Assembly (NCBI RefSeq): GCF_025699125.1
Contig: NZ_JAILWC010000001.1
Coordinates: 600,204 to 664,203, forward strand
DNA: 64,000 nt
Origin: Nitrosopumilus sp.
GTDB lineage: Archaea; Thermoproteota; Nitrososphaeria; Nitrososphaerales; Nitrosopumilaceae
Direction: 5' to 3'
Part shown: positions 26,013 through 35,543 of the stretch, piece by piece
Layout: the number at the start of each line of letters is the position of its first letter
How positions within the stretch are numbered: position 1 is the first letter of the stretch
The notes under the pieces: model-generated
Database searches by the model: none
What the model saw: only the letters and a program-made list of their open reading frames with translations
What the model was told of the DNA's origin: nothing
Program-made: the position numbers and the translations under genes

Positions 26013-27929
26013 TTGGACAAAAATTTCCTGATTTCAAAACTCACAGAGGCTATGAAAGAATCAAAGGGAGACTATGGGAGAAATCAATATCTCCTAAACA
26101 GGATCAAACATAACAAGGAGATAGTTAATTCAGATAAAATATATTTTAAGAAAATTACAGGATATGATATTAAAGAATCATTTGAGATTGAACCCAGACC
26201 ATTAGAACCAACCATAAAAAAAAATGAATCATTTTTACTTAATCCAAATTTAGTAAATTGTACAGAATGTGGAAAAGAGATAAAGTTAGATGAGAGATCA
26301 TCACGAAATCAAAAATTATGGTATCATGAAACATGTTATAAAATCAATCATAAAGATAATCCAGAACAAAAAATTACATCAATAGGAAAAAATCAAAACA
26401 GTTTTGGAAAAACCAAGCATAAAGACAGTTCATTTACTAAAGAAATTGGAAAAGCCACAAATCAACGTGTGAAAATCAAACAAGATCCTATACTAATCAC
26501 ACTTGCACTAACAATTTTTGTTTTTTTATTTTCCGTCTCATACCTATTAATTGGAAGTTTCAGTTTAGTAGCAATGATTCTAGGGGGAATTTTAGTTGCT
26601 TATCAGTTAACAGATGCAAGAAAATGGAGTACCAAAAAATACAGAACCGATAGAAAAGTTCCCGCAGTTTTTCCGATGTTTCTACTATTCTTGCCTTTTG
26701 TACTTGCAGGAATATTAGCATATGAAGGATTTACTGCATGGGAATCTGGATATAGAGCAATCATATTATGGGGATTAACATTAGTTTTCTGGAATACATT
26801 ATTGATGATTCCGTTAGCAATTTACACTAAAAACAAAGAAGATAATGTACCAACAACTCCAAACACACCACTTGTGAGTATTATTATTCCTGCATACAAT
26901 GAAGAAAAAGTAATTGGCAACACCATAGAAAGTACCATCGAGATCAATTATCCAAATAAAGACATCATAGTGATTGACGATGGTAGTGAAGACGACACAT
27001 TACAAATTGCAAAAAGATATGAGAGTAAAGGAGTGAAAGTACTACACAAAGTCAATGGTGGAAAAGCATCGGCACTTAATTTGGCATTAAATTTTGCCAA
27101 AGGTGAAATAATTGCCATATTGGATGCAGACACACTGGCATCCAGAAATTCATTAACAGAAGTTGTCAAAGTGTTTGAAAATGAAAAAGACATAGCTGCA
27201 GTTGCTGGAAATATAAAAGTCAGAAATAAAAATAATTGGATCACGTGGTGTCAAGCATTGGAATATGTCGCAGGAATTCAAATTACACGACGTGCGTTTG
27301 ACATGTTTGGAGCAATCACAATTGTACCAGGAGCTCTGGGTTGCTTTAGAAAATCAATATTAACAGAAACTGGAGCGTACGATAAAGGAACAATAGTAGA
27401 GGACTTTGATACGACAGTAAAAATTCTCAAGTCAGGAGCGATTATACGAGGAACAACAAAATCAGTTGCATATACAGAAGCACCTAATACATTAAAGGAT
27501 TTTTGTAATCAGAGGAAGAGATGGTATAGAGGAAATTTACAAGTGGTATCTAAACACCATGATGCTCTAACAAACCAGCGATTTGGATTTTTACAAAAAT
27601 TGGCATTTCCATACATGATAATTTCAATGATTGTTGTGCCAATAACGGGTTTTTTCGTTTTAGCCTCAGCTATTTTATCAATATTGGGAGGAGACATATT
27701 TTTTGTGATATCATCATTCGGATTCTTTATTGCATTACAATATCTAATTAATGCCATGGCAGTAAGGATAGATGGAGATGATCCAAAAATAATTCTCTAT
27801 TCAATATTTTTCAATTTTGGGTACAAACAGTTACTTGATATATTATTACTTCATGCTGCTATATTACACCTCTTTAAACGAAAAGCAAAGTGGACTAGTG
27901 CGAAAAGGATTGGCATTGATGAAAAATAA
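26013..27929 (+). CDS. Family 2 glycosyltransferase with N-terminal zinc ribbon
   Basis: 638 residues from TTG (an internal ATG at 26052 is an alternative). A cytoplasmic zinc-binding module (CTEC at about 83, H/C near 105-108), two pairs of membrane segments (about 163-198 and 218-270), a GT2 catalytic domain and three C-terminal membrane segments. Catalytic signatures are IIPAYNEE, VIDDGSEDD, DADT (371-374), VED (462-464) and QRKRW (500-504), the processive synthase set of PgaC/cellulose-synthase relatives. It probably makes and exports a beta-linked polysaccharide such as poly-GlcNAc. The next gene starts within its last codons and carries deacetylase-like domains, a familiar pairing for exopolysaccharide. 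Confidence 0.88.
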   Translation: MDKNFLISKLTEAMKESKGDYGRNQYLLNRIKHNKEIVNSDKIYFKKITGYDIKESFEIEPRPLEPTIKKNESFLLNPNLVNCTECGKEIKLDERSSRNQKLWYHETCYKINHKDNPEQKITSIGKNQNSFGKTKHKDSSFTKEIGKATNQRVKIKQDPILITLALTIFVFLFSVSYLLIGSFSLVAMILGGILVAYQLTDARKWSTKKYRTDRKVPAVFPMFLLFLPFVLAGILAYEGFTAWESGYRAIILWGLTLVFWNTLLMIPLAIYTKNKEDNVPTTPNTPLVSIIIPAYNEEKVIGNTIESTIEINYPNKDIIVIDDGSEDDTLQIAKRYESKGVKVLHKVNGGKASALNLALNFAKGEIIAILDADTLASRNSLTEVVKVFENEKDIAAVAGNIKVRNKNNWITWCQALEYVAGIQITRRAFDMFGAITIVPGALGCFRKSILTETGAYDKGTIVEDFDTTVKILKSGAIIRGTTKSVAYTEAPNTLKDFCNQRKRWYRGNLQVVSKHHDALTNQRFGFLQKLAFPYMIISMIVVPITGFFVLASAILSILGGDIFFVISSFGFFIALQYLINAMAVRIDGDDPKIILYSIFFNFGYKQLLDILLLHAAILHLFKRKAKWTSAKRIGIDEK

Positions 27930-30900
27930 TAAAATAAAACCCATAATGGCAAAACTCATTTTAGTACTGCCCTTACTGATTTTTATATCTCTTACAGATA
28001 TGACCACAGCAAATGCTATAGAAGATTTAGGCATAATAACAATTGATTTAAAATATACTTCAGGGGACAGAATAGACACCTATCAAACAGTTTTAAAAAT
28101 ATTCCAAGATGAAAACGAAATTCCATATCGGGTTATAGAATTCCCAGAAAAGAATCCAATTATAATTGATTTACTTCCAACAGGATTTAACTACAAAATT
28201 GATGTTTATGTAAACGGAATGTTAAGTGGTACGACTAAAAATGTAGTGGGTGACAATGTTGTTTTGTCAATTCCTGCTTCAGGAGGGATAATATTTCAAG
28301 CATTATACAAAAATGGGGAAACGCCGATAGAAGGAGCTGAAATTCTTATAAGATCTAACGATGGTCATATTTGGCAACAAGATACTGTAGGTAAAGATGG
28401 CAAATCAAAAAGATTTTGGATGCAGTCTAACAACCTAATTGATGATTATTACATAGCTGAAGTAATAATTGAGAAAAATATTTCATACACAAGTGATGAA
28501 AAAATTAAATTTTTTCCAAATTATCAGGGAGAAATTAAAATCAAGACACCTTGGCCTAAAATAATAGATGACCTAATTACTGTATCTGTTTATAATGACA
28601 CATCTAACAAAGTCACAAAAACTGATGGGAAATTCATTGTAGAATTATATGATAATAAAAATAACAAAATATCTCAATCAATAGTAAATGATAGAGGAGA
28701 GAGTTATTTTTCAAACATAAAGGTAGGTCAATATACATTCAAAGCAATCATACAACCAAGCGATACAATTCCAAAAGCCAAAGTCTTTGCTGAAACAAAT
28801 AGAATAATCACTGGAGAGGAATTAGAAATTAAAATTCCCAGAGACGAATTTGCGTCTAAAGGTTTAGAAAACACATGCAATTGTGTGGCATTTAGGCTAG
28901 ATGATGTTCAAGATTACTATCTGAATGTCCCGCAAATAGAAATCATGTCAATGTTCCAGAAAAAAGTAGCTCCGTTAACCATAGGGATCATAGGCGGTTT
29001 TTGGGGAGAGGATCCAAAAATATTAAATTTTGTAAAACAAGATATGACTCGGCCAATCAAAACATTAGAGATTGGAAGTCATAGTTGGAATAATTCGCCA
29101 CTTACGAACTATGATAAAGATGGGCAGCGGGAATTGCTACTAAAAGCAAATAATGCAATTAATAAAACTTTGGGAGTTGTGCCTAAATCATTCATAGCCG
29201 TAGAAAACAAATTCAATGAAGATACAAAAACGGTATTGCAAGAACTTAATTTTACTCACTTTACAGCACACATACAAGAATCACATTCGCCACCATATCC
29301 CCTTGAAAATTCAAAATTGTATTATCTACCAGCAAGTACTCAAACTGCAATTCTTAATGTAGAGACAAATCTTTGGGAAAACATCAGCAACGATGTCACA
29401 TATAATGAAGCAAATAATTTTCTAAAACAACATGGATTTGCAGTAGTAATGATGCACCCATATGAATTTGCAGAAACAGATCTTGGGGTATATACTGGTA
29501 AAGCTGATTTAGCAGAAATAGAAAAGTTAGGAAAACTTATTGATCAATTTAGAATTAATGGAATAGAAATTGTAAGTTTAAGTGAGATTACCAAATCATC
29601 TGTTGATGAAGACATCCAGATTAAAGAAGAGTTGGAGCCAGATCTTGTAGAAGATACAGTTCAAGATTGTAATTGTGTAGCATTTAGATTTGTCACAGTT
29701 CAGGATTACTGGCTAAATGATGTACAAATAGATGTGATTGACACATTTATCAGAAATAATGCAGGACTTACAGTAGGAGTAATAGGAGAGTTATTTGGAC
29801 AGGATGCAAAACTTACAAATTATTTGAAAACAAAAATTAACGTAAACAACAATATTGAAATTGCAAATAATGGATGGAGTTATGATAAATTTTCAGAATT
29901 AACAGAGTCAGAACAAAATGCACAGTTAAAACAAAGCAACGATCACATCAAAAATATTTTAGACAAATCCCCATCAGGATTTATTCCACCTTTTGACATT
30001 TTCAATCAGAATACAATATCCTCTCTAAACTCAAACAACATGAAATACATTAGCTCAAATGTACAAAATGACCCTCCCCCATACAACCCAAAATCAGAGA
30101 TCCGTCATTTTCCTGCAAGTTCTGCCATCGGAACGTATACAGTAGAATTTAATGTGATTCAAGGGGTTGATCATGAAAAAACACTAAAAGACATACAAAC
30201 CAGTCTGGAAAGAGATGGGTTTGCAGTGGTCGCATTATCCCCACAGGAATTCTCAAAAACTGAAAAGGACAAATATGTAAATCAAATTAATGAAAAACAA
30301 ATTTATGAATTAGAGATCCTTTTAGAAAAAATACAAAAACAGGGTTTGGAGATAGTTCCAATAGTAAAAATAGACCAGTTATTTACAAAGAGAGCGATTA
30401 CTGATACTGACAAAAATCTTGTAGAACATTGCAATCAACCATTAGCACCAAATGTTGATTTAAGTGGATGTAAACTAAAAAATCAACTCATCGAAGAGAT
30501 AGAACTTGGAAATGCGATTCTGAGAAACACTGACCTTAAAGGTACAACAATAAGAAATGTAGATCTTAGAAATGCCACTATTACAGATGCAGATCTTAGA
30601 AGAGCTCAATTTTCAGGAGTAAGTTTTGCAGAAGGAAAGTTATCTGGAAGTAATTTATCAAATGTGAATTTATATGAAACTGATCTTAGAGGAACAGACT
30701 TTCAAGGAGCCACAATAAGATACTCAAATTTTGGAAATTCGGATGCTAAAGGGGCTAGTTTTATCGGAGCTGATTTAACAGGTAGTATTTTCAAAGGAGT
30801 TGGTTTTTCCAATGTAGATCTTGTAGGAGCTGATTTAACAGAAACAGACTTCTCAGGTATTAATTTTGGCGAATCAACGCTAGATAATGCCAACCTATCA

Positions 30901-32118
30901 GGAGCAAATCTTACAGGAGCTGTATTCATCAAATCAAAACTACTAAAAACTAAACTAATAGGAGCTGATCTTACCAATGCGAATTTTAAAGATGCCAACC
31001 TATCAGGAGCTGATTTGTCAGAAGCCAATCTAAAAGACATTAATCTATCAAATGCAATTTTGACAGAAATAGATTTGAGAGGAGCTGATTTAACGCAAGT
31101 TATTCTCAATGGGGTAGACCTAACCAATGCGGACCTTACAAATGCCAACCTATCAGGAGCTGATTTATCAGGGGTGAATCTAAATGGAGTAAATCTGTCT
31201 GGAGCTGATTTAACAGGGGTGAATCTGTCCGGAGTGCAAATTAAAAATGTAAAACTTACAGATGCTAATTTATCAGGGGTGAATTTATCAGGGGTGAATT
31301 TATCAGGGGTGAATTTATCAGGGGTGAATTTATCAGGCTCTAATTTAATGAAGGTAGATCTTACAGGTAATAACTTAACACAAGTGATTCTCAAAGGATC
31401 GGATCTCACCGAATCGGATTTGCATGGAACTAATCTCAATGGGGTAGACCTAACTAGTGTGAATCTAAATGGAGTAAATCTGTCCGGAGCTGATTTAACG
31501 CAAGTTATTCTCAATGGGGTAGACCTAACCAATGCGGACCTTACAAATGCCAACCTATCAGGAGCTGATTTAACAGGGGTGAATCTAAATGGAGTAAATC
31601 TGTCCGGAGCTGATTTAACGCAAGTTATTCTCAATGGGGTAGACCTAACCAATGCGGACCTTACAAATGCCAACCTATCAGGAGCTGATCTTTCTGGAGC
31701 TGATTTATCAGGCTCAGACCTAACACGTGTTAACTTTGAAAATTCCAACATGAACAGAATAAATCTTCATGCATCAAATCTTTCAGGAATTTTACTGAAA
31801 GAAGTAAATCTCTCAAATTCGGATCTGACTGCGACTGATTTAACAGGAGCTAACCTTTCGGGAGCTGATTTAACAGGAGCTGATTTAACAGGAGCTGATT
31901 TAACAAATGCCAACCTATCAGGAGCAAGTCTCACAGGAGCTGATTTAACAAACATTAAACTGAATGGAGCTGATTTAACAGGAGCTGATTTAACAAACAC
32001 AGAAATTAATAAGAAAGATCTTGAAAATGCAAAATCAGACGATAAAACAAAGTTGCCTGAAAGAGGATTCTTTTTCTTCAGAGAATTATTTGCGTTCTTT
32101 GAATCTCTTTTTAATTGA
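27919..32118 (+). CDS. Giant secreted protein: two NodB-like domains plus pentapeptide solenoid
   Basis: 1399 residues from ATG 27919, 11-bp overlap with the glycosyltransferase. Signal peptide (MAKLILVLPLLIFISL ... NAIED). A beta-rich region runs to about 310, then a first NodB-like deacetylase domain (about 315-560; FRLDDVQDYY, GSHSWNNS, MMHPYEF) and a second (about 585-810; FRFVTVQDYW, NNGWSYDK, ALSPQEF). From about 842 to 1360 the chain is A(D/N)L-x-x pentapeptides, about 100 repeats or 25 coils of a square beta helix. It ends with a short basic/aromatic tail. It likely modifies or binds the polysaccharide made by the upstream synthase outside the cell. Confidence 0.85.
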   Translation: MKNNKIKPIMAKLILVLPLLIFISLTDMTTANAIEDLGIITIDLKYTSGDRIDTYQTVLKIFQDENEIPYRVIEFPEKNPIIIDLLPTGFNYKIDVYVNGMLSGTTKNVVGDNVVLSIPASGGIIFQALYKNGETPIEGAEILIRSNDGHIWQQDTVGKDGKSKRFWMQSNNLIDDYYIAEVIIEKNISYTSDEKIKFFPNYQGEIKIKTPWPKIIDDLITVSVYNDTSNKVTKTDGKFIVELYDNKNNKISQSIVNDRGESYFSNIKVGQYTFKAIIQPSDTIPKAKVFAETNRIITGEELEIKIPRDEFASKGLENTCNCVAFRLDDVQDYYLNVPQIEIMSMFQKKVAPLTIGIIGGFWGEDPKILNFVKQDMTRPIKTLEIGSHSWNNSPLTNYDKDGQRELLLKANNAINKTLGVVPKSFIAVENKFNEDTKTVLQELNFTHFTAHIQESHSPPYPLENSKLYYLPASTQTAILNVETNLWENISNDVTYNEANNFLKQHGFAVVMMHPYEFAETDLGVYTGKADLAEIEKLGKLIDQFRINGIEIVSLSEITKSSVDEDIQIKEELEPDLVEDTVQDCNCVAFRFVTVQDYWLNDVQIDVIDTFIRNNAGLTVGVIGELFGQDAKLTNYLKTKINVNNNIEIANNGWSYDKFSELTESEQNAQLKQSNDHIKNILDKSPSGFIPPFDIFNQNTISSLNSNNMKYISSNVQNDPPPYNPKSEIRHFPASSAIGTYTVEFNVIQGVDHEKTLKDIQTSLERDGFAVVALSPQEFSKTEKDKYVNQINEKQIYELEILLEKIQKQGLEIVPIVKIDQLFTKRAITDTDKNLVEHCNQPLAPNVDLSGCKLKNQLIEEIELGNAILRNTDLKGTTIRNVDLRNATITDADLRRAQFSGVSFAEGKLSGSNLSNVNLYETDLRGTDFQGATIRYSNFGNSDAKGASFIGADLTGSIFKGVGFSNVDLVGADLTETDFSGINFGESTLDNANLSGANLTGAVFIKSKLLKTKLIGADLTNANFKDANLSGADLSEANLKDINLSNAILTEIDLRGADLTQVILNGVDLTNADLTNANLSGADLSGVNLNGVNLSGADLTGVNLSGVQIKNVKLTDANLSGVNLSGVNLSGVNLSGVNLSGSNLMKVDLTGNNLTQVILKGSDLTESDLHGTNLNGVDLTSVNLNGVNLSGADLTQVILNGVDLTNADLTNANLSGADLTGVNLNGVNLSGADLTQVILNGVDLTNADLTNANLSGADLSGADLSGSDLTRVNFENSNMNRINLHASNLSGILLKEVNLSNSDLTATDLTGANLSGADLTGADLTGADLTNANLSGASLTGADLTNIKLNGADLTGADLTNTEINKKDLENAKSDDKTKLPERGFFFFRELFAFFESLFN
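31081..31740 (+). repeat. Near-identical 120-bp DNA repeats in the pentapeptide region
   Basis: A block beginning GGAGCTGATTTAACGCAAG occurs at 31081, 31486 and 31606; the last two are 120 bp apart and run together in tandem (one repeat = 40 residues, two coils). A 15-bp unit TTATCAGGGGTGAAT also repeats in tandem at about 31268-31327. Near-identity at DNA level implies recent expansion or gene conversion, and copy number may vary between strains. Confidence 0.85.
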
Positions 32119-32163
32119 TCATAAGTATCGAATAAAATAAAAAATATTTTTTACAAATAATTT

Positions 32164-32922
32164 TCAATTATCTGATGATCTAATACAAACATCATTACCT
32201 GAATTTGTAATTCGAAATGTTTCTAATTCAGCATACTTTCCCTCGCCAACATACACATCAATATGTTTTCCTTTTATTGATGGACCAATATCTGAGGATT
32301 CAAAAATTATTTTATTCCATGGACTTGGCAACTTTGGAATAATCAGACTAGTTTTTTGATTTATTATTTCAGAGTCAACTGCGACTGATTGCACTAAGAG
32401 ATTATCTCCGTGCGAATCAAGAGGAGCAGTACTAAGATGAAATGACTCATCATACCATCCAATGTATGTGCCCATTCTAGTTTTGCCCCAACCTTCAGTT
32501 TTAACTACAGAGATAAAATCAGATTTAAAATATTGAGGCTCACCATCCAACATAATTTTTAAAAAATTACCAGAATAATCAGTTTCGACAGGAGTAAAAT
32601 ATCCAGTAATATACCAATCAGAACTGCAATCATGAAATTCATTTAACAGTGATTCTTGTTGCATGGATGAGGTAATCAAAAAATTAGTTACTGGATCATA
32701 GTCTTCACCCATAATCAATTGAACAATTTCATGTTTTTGCAAATATTCAATCATAGTACCAAACTCAGTATATGATATTTTTTCATCAATAAAAAAATCA
32801 TGTACAACAAATATCCAATCAGGTAAAATTAATTCTGCTGCAAAAGAAGCATTTATTGAGAAATTAACAAAAATTATGAACAGAATTAGAATTAAATATT
32901 TTTTCATAGTCATATTCACCAA
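32164..32922 (-). CDS. Exported 3D-domain protein
   Basis: 252 residues (a start at 32907 also gives a full signal peptide). After the signal (about 1-28) comes the WIFVVHDFFIDEKISYTEF helical module found in exported thaumarchaeal proteins. Residues about 110-235 match the 3D (three-Asp) double-psi barrel: YITGYFTPVE, SVAVDSEII, then SSDIGPSIKGKHIDVYVG, where the three conserved Asp occur in order. Bacterial 3D domains cleave peptidoglycan; Thaumarchaeota lack it, so the substrate must be another glycan. It sits convergent to the polysaccharide genes. Confidence 0.72.
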   Translation of the reverse strand: MVNMTMKKYLILILFIIFVNFSINASFAAELILPDWIFVVHDFFIDEKISYTEFGTMIEYLQKHEIVQLIMGEDYDPVTNFLITSSMQQESLLNEFHDCSSDWYITGYFTPVETDYSGNFLKIMLDGEPQYFKSDFISVVKTEGWGKTRMGTYIGWYDESFHLSTAPLDSHGDNLLVQSVAVDSEIINQKTSLIIPKLPSPWNKIIFESSDIGPSIKGKHIDVYVGEGKYAELETFRITNSGNDVCIRSSDN

Positions 32923-32967
32923 ATTAATTGTTCAAACATACGCTAATAATTAAAGAAATATAAAAAA

Positions 32968-33894
32968 TCAGTAGGCATGTGTTAACTTGTATTCCATGCT
33001 TTCTCGCCAACGACCGTTATCAATTTTAAATGAAGTATTACATTTCAAACAAAGAGATTCATTAGATATGTCTTGAAAAATTTCATCACACTTCTTGCAC
33101 AGATATCTATTATGCAATACTCTATAATCAACACCCAACGCCTTGATTTGTTTTTTACATTTAGGACATTTGTCATTGCCATATGTTGACTCAGGAGAAA
33201 AATTTCCACAGTCAAAATGTTCAATTAATTTTACTTGATCAAAATTAGAATTTTTGCAATTTGGGCATTGATAAATCTGAGCAAGTTTCAAACTTCCACA
33301 GGCATTACAACAAATCTCACGAATATTTTGTAGTTCTACAACTTTTCCTTCAGAAATAAGTTTTTTAAGATATGTTGTGACATCCTTTTCAGACAGATTG
33401 CTCTGTTCGATTAATCGTGATAGAGTTACACGTTTGTAAGTATTAAAGTAACGATCAATGAGATGATAACCATCATTGTCTACAGACGAAGTATGTTCAA
33501 GAATGGATTCTTCTTCTTCTAAAATTTTCATTACATTTTTTATCGCTTCAAAATGAATTGGCTTTTGAATGTAATGATAGGCTCCCAATCCAATTACTTC
33601 TTTAATTGGATCTTCGTCTTTACCGCTTGCGGTTTCGATTATGATTTTTGTATCGGGTTGAATTATTAAAATTTGAGACATTACAGATTTTGCATTTGTA
33701 TCAGGAAGATTATAATCTAAAAACACCAATGGAATAATTTTGTTATTTATTAATTCTTTAAAAAGAGCCAATCCAGATTCTCCAGTAGTAGTAGTTTTTA
33801 TGTCAGCATAACCTAATTTTTTAAGAAATTCAGTTAGTAAAATCCCAATAGCCGTACTATCATCAATAATTAAGACGACATCTTTTGCACCCAT
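32968..33894 (-). CDS. Response regulator with receiver, winged helix and zinc-ribbon output
   Basis: 308 residues. The receiver (about 1-125) has acidic residues DD, Asp60 (FLDYNLP), Thr88 and Lys110 (QKP). A winged-helix-like segment (about 140-195; TLSRLIEQSNLSEKDVTTYL) follows, then at least three Cys knuckles (CCNAC-CPNC; HFDCG with CPKC; LCKKC with LCLKC). The combined architecture is typical of thaumarchaeal output domains and suggests nucleic-acid or protein binding. No partner kinase is adjacent. Confidence 0.82.
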   Translation of the reverse strand: MGAKDVVLIIDDSTAIGILLTEFLKKLGYADIKTTTTGESGLALFKELINNKIIPLVFLDYNLPDTNAKSVMSQILIIQPDTKIIIETASGKDEDPIKEVIGLGAYHYIQKPIHFEAIKNVMKILEEEESILEHTSSVDNDGYHLIDRYFNTYKRVTLSRLIEQSNLSEKDVTTYLKKLISEGKVVELQNIREICCNACGSLKLAQIYQCPNCKNSNFDQVKLIEHFDCGNFSPESTYGNDKCPKCKKQIKALGVDYRVLHNRYLCKKCDEIFQDISNESLCLKCNTSFKIDNGRWRESMEYKLTHAY

Positions 33895-33957
33895 AACAAA
33901 CTCTCTAATTTATTCTAGAATAATAATTGTTTATAAAACAATAAACGCTTATTTTTG

Positions 33958-34692
33958 ATGCATAGAATGAAATTTTTCACATTATTTGGAATGTTAACCT
34001 TTTTGAGTTTTAGTATTTTTGGGAATTACCTTGCAGAAGCACAGGTTGATCCATTGAGCAATATTGTATTTTTACAGACAGGACAAATTAATACAGATGA
34101 AAATCAATTTCAAATTAGTAATGATGTAACGGTAAGGGAATTTTTTGGTGGAAAAATTATTCGTATTTCAGGTCAGACAATCGAAGGCTTTCCATACATA
34201 ACATATTCCAAAGTATCTGAGGAAAAAACAGATTCAAGAGGCATAATTTTCATTAACGGTCAATTTGCCAATTTGAGTTTTCTGGAAAAAACAACAGACG
34301 ATAAGACAATTACTGAAAAAAATGATGAACTAGCAATTGTAGTACAATATACTCAAAGAGTATATTCAGAAAAATATGTAAAGATAGATGTCAAAATTTT
34401 TGAAAAATCACAAAACAAACTAAATGATTTTTATCAAAATTATGGTTACAAACAAAACACAAACATTAGTGTGTCAATAATTAATGAGGATGATCAAAAA
34501 GTTTTTTCATCCAATGGGATTACAGATAAAAACGGCCTATATCAAACAGAATTTTTCATTCCAGAAAATTTCAAAAGACAGACATTGATAGTGACAATTA
34601 CTGCAGAAAATAATGATTCAAAATCATCAAGAGTTTTACAGATTTTTAGTCTAGGCCAACAATCTGACGATGGCAAATCATCAATACCATAA
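33958..34692 (+). CDS. Exported beta-rich protein
   Basis: 244 residues from ATG 33958 (a TTG at 33955 is in frame). Signal peptide (about 1-28, ending LAEAQVD). The mature chain shows an Ig-like or macroglobulin-like C-terminal unit (NTNISVSIINEDDQKVFSSNG, TDKNGLYQTEFFIP). A TATA-like GTTTATAAAAC lies about 25 bp upstream, so leaderless. The receiver/zinc-ribbon gene is divergent. Function unknown; likely a surface component. Confidence 0.65.
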   Translation: MHRMKFFTLFGMLTFLSFSIFGNYLAEAQVDPLSNIVFLQTGQINTDENQFQISNDVTVREFFGGKIIRISGQTIEGFPYITYSKVSEEKTDSRGIIFINGQFANLSFLEKTTDDKTITEKNDELAIVVQYTQRVYSEKYVKIDVKIFEKSQNKLNDFYQNYGYKQNTNISVSIINEDDQKVFSSNGITDKNGLYQTEFFIPENFKRQTLIVTITAENNDSKSSRVLQIFSLGQQSDDGKSSIP

Positions 34693-34733
34693 TAGCACAA
34701 AAGACTAAATGGGTCAGAAAAATTAATTCTTCA

Positions 34734-35438
34734 TTGATACACGGTCCATCGCTTGGAATAGGTGCAGGTATTGCATCAATAGTCATAATTGTCATATTTT
34801 TAGGATTTCAAGGTAGTCAACCAGAATTAACAATAGAGCCAGCTCCTGAAATTCAAGAGTCAGGATCGTCAAAAATAACTATGAATACATTTTTGGCAAA
34901 TGGTTCACCTATTCTTGGCAATCCAAATGCACCTGTCACACTTGTCGAGTTTGGGGATTACCAATGTCATTTTTGTAATGTATTTTTTCATTCAACTGAG
35001 GATCAGATATTAGAAAATTATGTAGAAACCGGAAAAGTACGAATGATTTTCAAAGACTACAACATTATTGGCCCTGATTCTGTTACTGCATCACATGGTG
35101 CTCATTGTGCTGATGATCAGAAATTATTCTGGGAATATCATGATATTTTATATTCAAACTGGACTGGAGAAAATAATGGGTGGGCATCATCAGAAAATCT
35201 TGTGAAATTTGCTCAAGAGGTCGGATTAGATTTGGATGAGTGGTCTGAATGTATGAATACTCAAAAACACTCACAAATAATTCTTGCAAGTAACGAGGAT
35301 GCCCGATCTCTTGAATTAACAGGAACGCCGGCATTTTTTGTAATTGGTCCTGACGGAAAAACTACTCGTATTTTTGGAGCTCAGCCATTTGAAGTGTTTG
35401 AAAACATTTTTGAAACTGAACTTGGAAAAACAAAATAG
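34734..35438 (+). CDS. DsbA-family thioredoxin, membrane-anchored
   Basis: 234 residues. One hydrophobic segment (about 7-25), a low-complexity linker, then a DsbA-like fold: GDYQCHFCNVFF with CxxC at 78/81, a helical insert with a Cys pair (HGAHCADD, ECMNT), and cis-Pro GTPAFFVIG. It should form or repair disulfides outside the cell. Start codon is TTG; the frame is open for some bases upstream. It fits the exported Cys-containing proteins nearby and the CcdA/redoxin genes at 42650. Confidence 0.85.
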   Translation: MIHGPSLGIGAGIASIVIIVIFLGFQGSQPELTIEPAPEIQESGSSKITMNTFLANGSPILGNPNAPVTLVEFGDYQCHFCNVFFHSTEDQILENYVETGKVRMIFKDYNIIGPDSVTASHGAHCADDQKLFWEYHDILYSNWTGENNGWASSENLVKFAQEVGLDLDEWSECMNTQKHSQIILASNEDARSLELTGTPAFFVIGPDGKTTRIFGAQPFEVFENIFETELGKTK

Positions 35439-35543
35439 CGATCAAATTATTTATAAATAATTTAAAAAAATTAGGAAAATTTCCTTCCTAGTTAGTTAGA
35501 ATTCACACAATAACCTTATTAATGAAATATCGGAGCGAAGCTT

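Noticed and set aside
31081..31740. CRISPR-like repeat array
   Set aside because: The repeats are in-frame coding pentapeptides with no spacers of constant length and no cas genes.
30702..31751. 349-residue minus-strand ORF with repeats
   Set aside because: Antisense shadow of the pentapeptide repeats; its regularity comes from the plus-strand repeat.
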